Positions 18,231-27,700 of a stretch of 64,000 bases of DNA are shown here, in pieces. The notes under the pieces were generated by a model, which was given only the letters and a program-made list of their open reading frames with translations, did not search any database and was not told the origin of the DNA. Origin of the DNA: Bugula neritina (Eukaryota; Bryozoa; Gymnolaemata; Cheilostomatida; Bugulidae); NCBI GenBank assembly GCA_964035545.1, contig OZ037769.1:16993633-17057632 (forward strand). Reading direction: 5' to 3'. Numbering within the stretch: the first letter of the stretch is position 1; every line of letters starts with the position of its first letter. The translations under genes were made by a program, and so were the position numbers.

Positions 18231-19301
18231 CTAGTAGTAGTAGTAGTAGCAGTAGTAGTAGTAGTAGCAGTAGCAGTAGCAGTAGTAGCAGTAGCAGTAG
18301 CAGTAGCAGTAGCAGTAGTAGTAGTAGCAGTAGTAGTAGTAGCAGTAGTAGTAGTAGTAGTAGCAGCAGTAGCAGTAGCAGTAGTAGTAGTAGCAGTAGT
18401 AGTAGTAGTAGTAGTAGCAGTAGTAGTAGTAGTACTAGTAGTGGTACTAGTGGTAGTAGTAGTAGTACTAGTAGTGGTACTAGTGGTAGTAGTAGTAGTA
18501 GTAGCAGTAGCAGTAGCAGTAGTAGTAGCAGTAGTAGTAGTATTAGTAGTAGTACTAATAGTAGTACTAGTAGTAGTAGTAGCAGTACTAGAACTAGTAC
18601 TAGTAGCAGCAGCAGTACTAGTACTAGCAGTAGTACTAGTATTACTAGTAGTAGTATTAGTGTTAGTAGTACTAGTACTAGTATTAATATTGGTAGTGGT
18701 AATAGTAATAATGCTAATAGTAATACTATTACTATGACTATTACTATCAGAACTAAAAACAGTACTAGTGCTACTAGTTGGAGTCCTACTAACAAACTAA
18801 CAGTAATACTAGTAGTACAAAATCAGCTAACACAGATTGTTATGAAGGAATATTCATACTGAAAGAGTTACTTATAACAGACAGACATAAACTCACCTCG
18901 TTGCCGTGTATATTCCCGACATATTTAGTCTCGGGCCTAAGCAGCACATGCTTATCAGGACTGTGGGAGCTGACAGCCATCACCCACAAATCCTTCCCTA
19001 AACAGTTAGAACATGGGCTATTTAAACTTGATTTCACAAAATACATGGTCTTTTAGTATACGAAAGGAGTGAGACAAAATAAACTAGATCCAGGCGCTAG
19101 GACTTTCAATTTCTTGGATTATTTGAATATTTTCTAATAACCTTCAATAGATTTCCCTATGGAATATATGTGCGTCATGTTGGGATAACTCCTATGAGTG
19201 GCCTCCAAGAACTCGTACATCTCATCATGACTCAGATAGTCCGTGAAGTTATGGAAGGCTTGGCATGTTGCCAGCAATGATATGAACCAACCAATCAGCA
19301 T
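15213..19301 (-). CDS. CPM: Carboxypeptidase M-like metallocarboxypeptidase, probably GPI-anchored
   Basis: Eight coding exons on the minus strand: 19301-19142, 18997-18897, 18150-17978, 17635-17436, 17274-17113, 16204-16052, 15675-15536, 15392-15213; 422 residues (human CPM 443). Members of the CPN/E subfamily remove C-terminal Arg or Lys from peptides. An N-terminal hydrophobic stretch (GWFISLLATCQAF) is a likely signal peptide. Zinc ligands and catalytic residues are all present: H84 and E87 in HGNE, H194 in HGGAL, R119, N154-R155 in LNRDFPD, and glutamate E284 in LTLEVGCCK. A transthyretin-like domain follows (GIVTDKAGKPVPNAIIQV). The C-terminus is hydrophobic with no charged tail (LLVFGLSIMFYILYI), as expected for GPI attachment and as in CPM rather than CPE or CPN. 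Introns 2, 3, 5 and 6 consist largely of tandem repeats. An upstream non-coding exon is likely, since an acceptor lies just before the ATG. CPM versus another subfamily member is judged from architecture only. Confidence 0.88.
15705..16040 (-). repeat. ~20-bp tandem array in CPM intron 6
   Basis: Units of GTGTAAGTATATAGTATACA type (plus strand), with copies lacking a few bases. It fills most of the intron. Confidence 0.9.
16213..17075 (-). repeat. 18-bp minisatellite in CPM intron 5
   Basis: Roughly 47 copies of GTGACAGTATAGCAGGTG (plus strand) with a G/A variant position and a few shortened units (GTGACAAGTGACAG). Since 18 is a multiple of three, several frames stay open for 200-350 codons on both strands; these are not proteins. 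Confidence 0.95.
17641..17975 (-). repeat. 21-bp minisatellite in CPM intron 3
   Basis: About 16 copies containing ACACTGTAGTAGTTACTGTA (plus strand). The array begins right at the exon 3 donor: the intron starts GTAACTGCTACAG and each unit has AGTAACTGCTACAG, one base short of the donor. Confidence 0.93.
18160..18720. repeat. AGT/AGC triplet tract in CPM intron 2
   Basis: More than 500 bp of AGT units with interspersed AGC, ACT and GGT triplets, fading into ATT/AAT triplets at the right end. It produces apparent poly-Ser, poly-Val and poly-Leu frames on both strands. Confidence 0.95.
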
Positions 19302-22300
19302 TTCCGATTTCCTATAACGCAGAAGTGAATACTAAGAGAAGACAACTTTATAACACTGAATAAGAAATATATATCTACAGTATATACCTACATGTTATAC
19401 CTATAGTTTTATTATTTTACAGGTTATACAAGTTATCAACCTACATAAATCAAATAATAATTTAGAATTGTGAACAAACTTTGTTTTTAAAATTTGCCTG
19501 AAACCTACCTACACTACGGTAATTACTACCTTTCAAATGTAGCAGTTATCTCCTCTGTGAGTGATAGGAGACATACTAAATAGTAATTATACGAAGAGCT
19601 AATTACGAGGATATGACCTTCACACACTACTAATATTCTCAACAGATGAGACAACTCTTCAAGTCTACTCGATTTTATTGCATCTTCTTAGCCTTTCTTC
19701 TCTGCACTTTGTATATTAGATGATATTTATATTTGACCTTCACATTTACTCAGCATTCTTTCTGTTGCAAAAAAATAGTTTAAGATTTGGAGCACCTGCT
19801 TTCGCCTGTCAAACTATTCCACCGGCACTTGATGGGGAAACAAACAAGGCAGTGGAAAGATACTTAGTGCAGTGTCTAGACAGACTGAGGTGGTGTGGAG
19901 GTGAAGTGTTGCTTTTGTTTAAAATGTATTTAGTATTTCGCAAACACATTTATTCTGAGGTGATGACTAACTGATGAGAAAATAGTGGGGCACAGGTGCT
20001 GCTGGTACTGTGACCTTTCACAATGCTGCCAGGATACAATGCTGCCGCAAATGGCTAGTCTATTCAGGATTTCTTTCTACTAGTTTGACAGCAAATATTA
20101 CTGAAACAATAACCTTGCAAAACTGCAAACTATATGAATAAGTATAATAAATACTAGTTTCAAGTTGTCAATGCATTAGGAATTGCTCTCTCCTGATTGG
20201 ACAGTAACCTGACAAGCACCATGCTCCAGCTGTCACATAGCTTAGCTCTGATTGACAGTTGCAAGTCATTTTAAGTTCAGATTGAGCAGAAAAATGCTGT
20301 AACTTTACCTGAAGCAGGTGGCAATCTTGATATCAATTTCATTACATTTAAATTAAGTTGAAGTTTTAATTTATATTAAGAATATTTATCTAGGTAATGA
20401 TGTCAATCACGTGACTTGGTATGCATGGAGACATGAGAGTCAATCAGCTGATGGAGCACGCTCAGTGCTTGCAGGTGCCCCAATAGCCCCAGCCATGAGA
20501 GCAGATTAGCAGGCATCATGATTACGTAATAGGTATGTCCATGTTAGTAGTGAAGAATGAACTAACATGTGAACTATTGCTGTACATAGATGTAGTAGAA
20601 TATTATTATATAATTAATTGCAATGCCCACACCCCAACAGCACCTGGAGAAATTAAATGGATGCTGACAAAGTGAAACTGTACAACTAATTCCAACATAT
20701 TGGAAAATATGCACTAGTATCGTAGGGAGAGGTCCAAACCCCCTTCTGTCTACACCCCTGAGCAGAGCTAAAGTACCCTTCTGTCTACACCCCTGAGCAG
20801 AGCTACCAACTGAAGTGGTGGAGGGGTGAAACTTTAGTTTATGGAATTTCAAAAATGCTGACTTTTTCATTGTCACTGCTGACGAGGATAGAAGGCAGCA
20901 GCTGTGTGACAGCTTCACTAAGAGGGCTGAGGCTATGATACTGTAAGAATTTAGGGCTATTTCAGAGGAAATGGTGTGTATGGTGGTATAAGAACACAGA
21001 TGTGACAGCTTACAAGACTCTAAGCTGAAGGTAATGAGTTTGTATGAGGATGTAGCTACATGTTTGCATAGACTCTGCAGTAGTTTATATGCTGTAATGT
21101 AATACTTGCTGATATTATATAACTTAATATTATATACACTGTATTATATATTATATTATACTAATACAGTAATATAATACGATGCACTAATAAAATATAT
21201 CATATAATATGAACATATTTACTGACTTAAAATATAACATACCACTTCTATATAAATACATTGATATAAAAAGATATTTTATAGGCAGAGTTTTAAAATT
21301 TAGTTGAAACTGTTCAAGTCCAAAACAACCAACACTACTGGATGTGGTTAAGTTACTGTATACTATAGCAGTGCAGTGCTATAGTATAAAGGAGTGTATA
21401 GTATGAAGGGGGCACAGGAGAGGAGGTAAAGGAGGGGGTTTGGAGGGGAGATTACAACTAGAGGTAGTGTGTGAAGATACACTAAGCAATGAACTACCCA
21501 CTGAACATGTCAACTAAGCAACTTTCTGAATTCAATTAGCTACTTGTACCCAACTACTGCGTAATATTAGATAATGTAATGGATATTCAGTTTAGTGATA
21601 ATCAAAGCAGGGTGCTACAAATACCTTACACGCAGGTAAACTGTTACCTTACACGCAGGTAAGCTGCTACCTTAGACGCAGGTAAACTGCTACCTTACAG
21701 GTAAAGTGGTACAGAGTGGCACTAGGGTTATCAATTAGTCCACTAATAAGGCTATATAATACATCTGAAGGACTGAATGAGTGGCTGGAGTGACAGTTAC
21801 CAACAACTAGCATATGGAGAGAGCATAATTAATAGGAGTTGTGTGCTCCATGAGATATAGTAACATTATTTCAGCTGCGGATGAAAATGATGCACCTATA
21901 TTTGTAATACTAAATTCTAGCAAACACTTTTAAACTGTGAAGTGATATAGTAATATAATATAATCTGATGCATAGTATCGGTATGAAATAATATAATGCA
22001 TTATATTTGTATATTTGTCTATAACCGCAATACAATACAATTTAGTATAATATAAAAAGATAGTATAATAATAATATAAAATATATAATATCATAACGTA
22101 AACATGATATAGTATAATACAATATTATAATATAGTATAATACAATATTAATATAAATATACATAAGCTAATAATACAATACCATAACATGGTATTATAT
22201 AAATTATAACACCATAATGATAACATACTATAGTATAGTAAAAGACCAAGTATTAGTATGTATCACATAGCCATAATACTCCTAGTTTATAGTTCATGTA

Positions 22301-22376
22301 TTACTAATAAGAACAGAGGAACATGTCTGCAACATACAATATAATTAAGTTCATCTCACACTTCCTATACACTTAC
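19302..22376. other. Probable 5'UTR intron of CPM; no coding gene seen
   Basis: Three kilobases without a supportable protein gene. A short open frame at 19720-19974 has ordinary-looking composition but no recognisable motif or splice partners. Near 20735-20805 a ~33-bp segment (CTTCTGTCTACACCCCTGAG) occurs twice. At 21612-21710 there are four units carrying CGCAGGTAAACTGCTACC. The rest is AT-rich. Confidence 0.4.
21612..21712 (+). repeat. ~24-bp tandem repeat with CAGGTAA in each unit
   Basis: Four units of the form ACCTTACACGCAGGTAAACT, diverging to the right. Each contains a CAG/GTAA word like a splice junction on the plus strand, although no plus-strand gene is evident here. Confidence 0.8.
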
Positions 22377-22458
22377 CAGAGTGATGTGGAGAAGCAGCCG
22401 CAGGTAAAAGTTCACACAAGAGAGTGGCACCCTCCCCCCATTTCATTGTATTTATATA
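22377..22458 (-). promoter_or_regulatory. Possible CPM promoter and non-coding first exon
   Basis: On the minus strand TATATAAATA (plus 22449-22458) is followed by ~80 bases without ATG ending in CACTCTG/GTAAGTG, a strong 5' splice site at 22376. The matching acceptor would be at 19312, ten bases before the CPM start codon. The pairing is inferred from position only. Confidence 0.4.
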
Positions 22459-22972
22459 GTCTGTAGCTCACACGGGATTGGCTAGTCGGCTAGCAGACCT
22501 GTCATGTGATCGCATCACCCAGACCTGCCAACTAACTGCAAATACACAGTGAATGGTGTAGAATAATGTTGAAGGGAGGGAGTTGAGATTAGATCTCATT
22601 GTATGTCCATGACAACTGGCTCTATACATTGTTAGCTCTTATTCAGTTCTTAAAATCAATTTATTTAAACTACAAAATGGCCTCATGTGTTATAACAAAT
22701 TATTCAACACATTGTCTAATATTAATACATTTCCAGATACGCAATTAGGATCAAATAATACTTTATAGTCTTTGGCCATGATATTATCAGCTCATGAAGT
22801 GTACAAAGATATACAACCCCAAACAACAGCTCATGTTAAGTGCAAGTTACTGCATGAAACTTGATGTTACATAATAGCTGCCCAGTCAAGTGAAAAGGTT
22901 GAATACAAAGGAGTACTGAGTACTTCAAGGTGCCTAGATTCAAAGTGTAAACTAATGTTAGCAAAATATTCA

Positions 22973-23135
22973 GCATACTAGCTGTGGTAGGTAATATAGT
23001 GACAGCAGTATACTAGCTGTGGTAGGTAATATAGTGGCAGCAGTATACTAGCTGTGGTAGGTAATATAGTGGCAGCAGTACACTAGCTGTGGTAGGTAAT
23101 ATAGTGACAGTAGCATACTAGCTGTGGTAGGTAAG
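22973..23135 (+). repeat. 35-bp tandem repeat
   Basis: Four to five units containing ATACTAGCTGTGGTAGGTAA and TATAGTGGCAGCAG, with single-base differences. Confidence 0.9.
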
Positions 23136-23809
23136 GCCTTGTTTACTCTGAATAGACTCAAATGCTAACCCCAGGCAGTCCCATGATGCCGCAGCAGACA
23201 AACTAAATATAATACTTTTCCTGAATACAATATAATTACAACATATTCATCAATATCTATACACTTGTGTACACAGTGAGTTAATATTTGCTATAGTGAC
23301 TCAACAAAACTTCTACAAGCTAATTAAAACAAAAGACTTTAGACTTTACGTGACAGTATGAGCTGTAGCAGCTTATGCTATATATATATTTATATGTACT
23401 TAACTGTTGATATTGAATTGCTGTTGCATAGTGGAAGATTTATATTATTGTTTATACTAATACAGAGCCTTAGATAAAAGTATTTTCAGTTACAGCACTA
23501 CTACGACTTTGATAGAAATAATTGATATCATAGGAATACTCATATTCATATTGATTATCATAATCACTTGACTTTATTAGTAAGTTTGACAAGTTAGTTA
23601 TAATTAGTTCGAGTTTGATAGTGACAGTCCCAGTGATAATAATAGCTATACTTATATCTACTGATACTGATGAAATGTTATTGTAATTGTTATTCAAATA
23701 AAGATGAATATCCAAATGTTCTATAACCAATTAATTAGGCACATTCCACATTTAATTCTCTCAAAACATTTAGAATAACGGAATTGAGATTCCCTTATAT
23801 AACCTTTTA

Positions 23810-24420
23810 TTAACTATTAGTATTTCTAATACTATTATTACTAGTATTAGTACTAGTATTACTATTATTACTAGTACTACTATTAGTATTACTATTACTC
23901 ATTTGCATGAGACTGAGTGCATCAAGAGAAACAACTTTTGTACAGATAAAAGTAATACTAATACTAATAGTAATAAACTTACACTTTCTACAAATCATAA
24001 ACATTAACTTTAAAGTTTAGGATAATCATAATGATAATGACAAGAGTCAAGATAAAGATATTATAATTAATATTATAATATTTTTATTTGTTAAGAATTA
24101 TTACATAAATTTAGTTTTACTATAGCCAACTTCAGTGAACTTGTACTTATCCTAATAATACTATTACTTATAGTTATACTTATGGATATATTTACGTTTA
24201 CTGAAACTTTTAGAAACACTATCATTAATTTTAAATCTATTACTATTAGTATTAGCATTTAATTTTATTTTCAACTTATAGTTTTTATTTATAATATTAA
24301 TTATATCCATTTAATTTTATTTACTATCACCATGTCTATTAGTATTACTAATACTATTACATTACTATCAGTATTACTATTACTATTAGTATTAGTATTA
24401 GTAAATTAGACTACTACTGT
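23810..24420. repeat. Interrupted ACT/ATT/AGT triplet tracts
   Basis: Stretches such as ACTATTACTAGTATTAGTAC occur at 23815-23900, 23948-23975 and 24335-24415. Because ACT and AGT are reverse complements the tracts are partly self-complementary. Confidence 0.8.
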
Positions 24421-24522
24421 AAATTAGTACTACTGTAAAACTTGAACTTGAAAGCTTTCGTTTCAATGCCATGAAGGTGAATAATTAATTCTTGGATAAC
24501 CCATAATGGTATAACAATTTCA

Positions 24523-24596
24523 ATTGGTCGCTATAGAAGCGAAACATAGAGCTAAAACCATTGGTGGATGTCTAAATAATTTAGCGGCTCTATTGG
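24523..24596 (+). promoter_or_regulatory. Three reverse CCAAT boxes upstream of ZWILCH
   Basis: ATTGG occurs at 24523-24527, 24560-24564 and 24592-24596, spaced 37 and 32 bases, all in the same orientation, followed by TTCGAA at 24747-24752 just before the ATG. Multiple CCAAT (NF-Y) sites plus a TTYGAA (CHR-like) element are known from G2/M genes; function here is inferred. Confidence 0.4.
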
Positions 24597-24759
24597 TCAA
24601 AGTTTTTGATTTTTTGATTGAATAATATTTTAAGCAGTTCAGCGAATCCAGTTTTTACAAGTAAATTTGGTGTGAAATTTGTGGGAAAATAAGTTTGAAT
24701 TATTGCAATTATTAACTCTGAAAGCTAGTTTTAGAATATTACTTTCTTCGAAGATCAAA

Positions 24760-27700
24760 ATGTATTCGGTCTTTTTAGACACTCTCTATCAAACGTAAGT
24801 TTTCGAAGCTAGTCTAGGACAAACAAAGTCAATAAAATTAAATGTAATTTTCATTTTTAGTTTTAGTTTTACTTTTCACTTTTTAATTTCTGAAAAGACT
24901 TTTGTCTTTTTCAGTGATTAACTTAGTTTTGGTGTTTAGTCAATTTGAATTTATTTAATAATTTCAATTTATGAAGAACAGTAACTAATTATAAAATAAA
25001 ATGATGATCAAAATACTGTAAGGTTTACAGCATCGCCAAAACTAACCATTTGTGTATAAGCCCTGTATAAGTATTGTAGTAAAGATTTAACCCGCGTAAT
25101 GATGCCATGAAATCACATGGCCGGTTAGCTCAGTTGGTTAGAGCGTCGTGCTAATAACGCGAATGTCGCGGGTTCGAGCCCCGTACTGGCCAAATTTTTT
25201 ATATAATGTTATATATTGATTAGCCATACAAACGATTATAGTAATAAATAGGAAAGCAATCATCAAATAATATAAAACCGCCTTTCATGGTTTTTTTAAA
25301 AGTTGATTGAATTTTTTCCAGAGATTGTAAAGCGGAACCACAAAATACGTCTGTTAGATCTACCCTTGTGTCTGTACAAATTGCGGAGAGACTAGACAAT
25401 ATCCTTCCTCTTGTACCAAAGAATCTCGAAGGCAGTGCTATACTCATATCAGCTAAACAGTCTAAACAGGTGGAGTGTAATTTTTATATGAATGAGATGT
25501 TATGAAAAGTCTTTAGTTAGTGAAGTGTTGGCATTGTGAAAGTGTGGTACAAATTTAAAACTACCGCTAGGTGGCGCTGAGCAGGGGCAGTGATGACAGT
25601 TTCGGTGGTAGTGATTGCATTGGATCTCCTCTGAAGATCGAGTCATGCGTCAACTATGAGGATGTTGACCGTCAGATTTCACAGACTGGCAAGAAAGTGC
25701 GGGTGCTGCATCTAGACAGACCTAATGTTTACCCTTTATCGTACTCCAAGGCTATGTAAGACTGTGCTCCTTCTACTAACTGTTACCATGTAGATGTTGT
25801 TTCATGTCTCTTTATTTTGTGTTGATGTGAAAAACTGCTTTGGAAATATCTCCTTGGTTTATAGACTGTCACATGCGGAGGAGATAGCTAACTATTGTAT
25901 GTCCATATATATTCACTAGCTGATGTCAGTGTGAGTCATTTACTTGCAGTGAATTCATGTCAGTAGCCAAGTTGGATGGAAGCAATGACCTCAACAGACC
26001 TCTAGTGTGCGTCTGCAACCCGCTGGATAATAGAGATCATGTGATGGCTTTGGGTACATTCAGAAGGGATAGTAGCTCTCTGCTGTTCTCTCTTCACTAT
26101 CAGGGTGAGTGACTGAGGGTGTAGAGTTACTACACTATCAGAGTGAGTGACTGAGGGTGTAGAGTCACTACACTATCAGGGTGAGTGACTGAGGGTGTAG
26201 AGTTACTACACTATCAGGGTGAGTGACTGAGGGTGTAGAGTTACTACACTATCAGAGTGAGTGACTGAGGGTGTAGAGTTACTACACTATCAGGGTGAGT
26301 GACTAAGGGTGTAGAGTTACTACACTATCAGGTTTACTGTATTATTGTAATGTTGAAGAATGGCTACTGTATTGCAATCATCTTATTACTATATATTATA
26401 CAATGTGTTACTAACTAATATATTTGTTTTATACACAATAATACAATAATATAATAATATAATACAATACAATAATGTAATATATTAGTATAATGTAATA
26501 CGATAATATAATATAATAATACAATACAATAATATTGCAATGCTATCGTATAAGTAATATATTGGTTTGTAGAAGTTCCATCACATGACTTGATGAACAA
26601 GTCTATACTGAAGTCACTTCTGTCTGAATGTAGTTCTACTATCCCCGGGGGCAATGTATGTATTTCATCTCATTCATTTTATTTCCTTTGGCTCTAAAGA
26701 GTGAAACTGTTGAAGCCACACCACGCTATAAACATGGTGTCCTGTTTTATGTTCAGATCTTGACAAGAGCCAAGGCTGAGTATCATTTGATGTCTACATG
26801 CTCTAATCTGCTTAGAGAGAACCTCTCTGCTGAAGAAGTCAATGCGTACAGCTCACATAGTGCTGTTACAGTGTGTGAGTAAGACATCATTGTGATATAC
26901 TGACACTAAGTACTACACACACTGATATATTATATACTAATATACTGGTACTACACACTCAGGTGCTGAATGGAATGGTGTTGACTCACTCCTTCAGACT
27001 CCACCCCCTGACACAGTAGCCTCTCTGAAGCTGAAGGTAGTAAATGGAGACAGATCAAGTATGGTGTATTCTATATATGAAGAACTCGAATATCTCAAGG
27101 TTGGTAGTCTCTTCTCTATCCACTCCTTGTCTTCTGTATCCACTCCTTACCTTCTGTATCCACTCCTTGTCTTCTGTATCCACTCCTTGTCTTCTCTATC
27201 CACTCCTTGCCTTCTCTATCCACTCCTTGTCTTCTGTATCCACTCCTTGCCTTCTCTATCCACTCCTTACCTTCTGTATCCACTCCTTGCCTTCTGTATC
27301 CACTCCTTGCCTTCTGTATCCACTCCTTGTCTTCTGTATCCACTCCTTGCCTTCTCGATCCACTCCTTACCTTCTGTATCCACTCCTTGCCTTCTGTATC
27401 CACTCCTTGCCTTCTGTATCCACTCCTTGCCTTCTGTATCCACTCCTTGTCTTCTCTATCCACTCCTTGCCTTCTGTATCCACTCCTTGTCTTCTGTATC
27501 CACTCCTTGCCTTCTCTATCCACTCCTTGCCTTCTGTATCCACTCCTTGCCTTCTGTATCCACTCCTTGCCTTCTGTATCCACTCCTTGCCTTCTGTATC
27601 CACTCCTTGCCTTCTGTATCCACTCCTTGTCTTCTGTATCCACTCCTTGCCTTCTGTATGACTCACAGCCACTGAATAGTAGTTGTCTTCTCTTTATATC

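Larger units (their letters stand above)
22459..24759. other. Intergenic region upstream of ZWILCH
   Basis: No gene seen. It contains a 35-bp tandem repeat at 22973-23135, a long tract of ACT/ATT/AGT triplets at about 23810-24420, and the ZWILCH promoter at its right end. Confidence 0.5.

Noticed and set aside
17974-18862. Poly-Leu, poly-Val and poly-Ser frames up to 273 codons
   Set aside because: Translations of the AGT/AGC triplet tract in CPM intron 2; only the end of the minus-strand frame (about 17978-18150) is a real exon.
19720-19974. 84-codon plus-strand frame with a plausible composition
   Set aside because: No recognised motif, no convincing neighbouring exons, and only one frame of modest length in AT-rich DNA.
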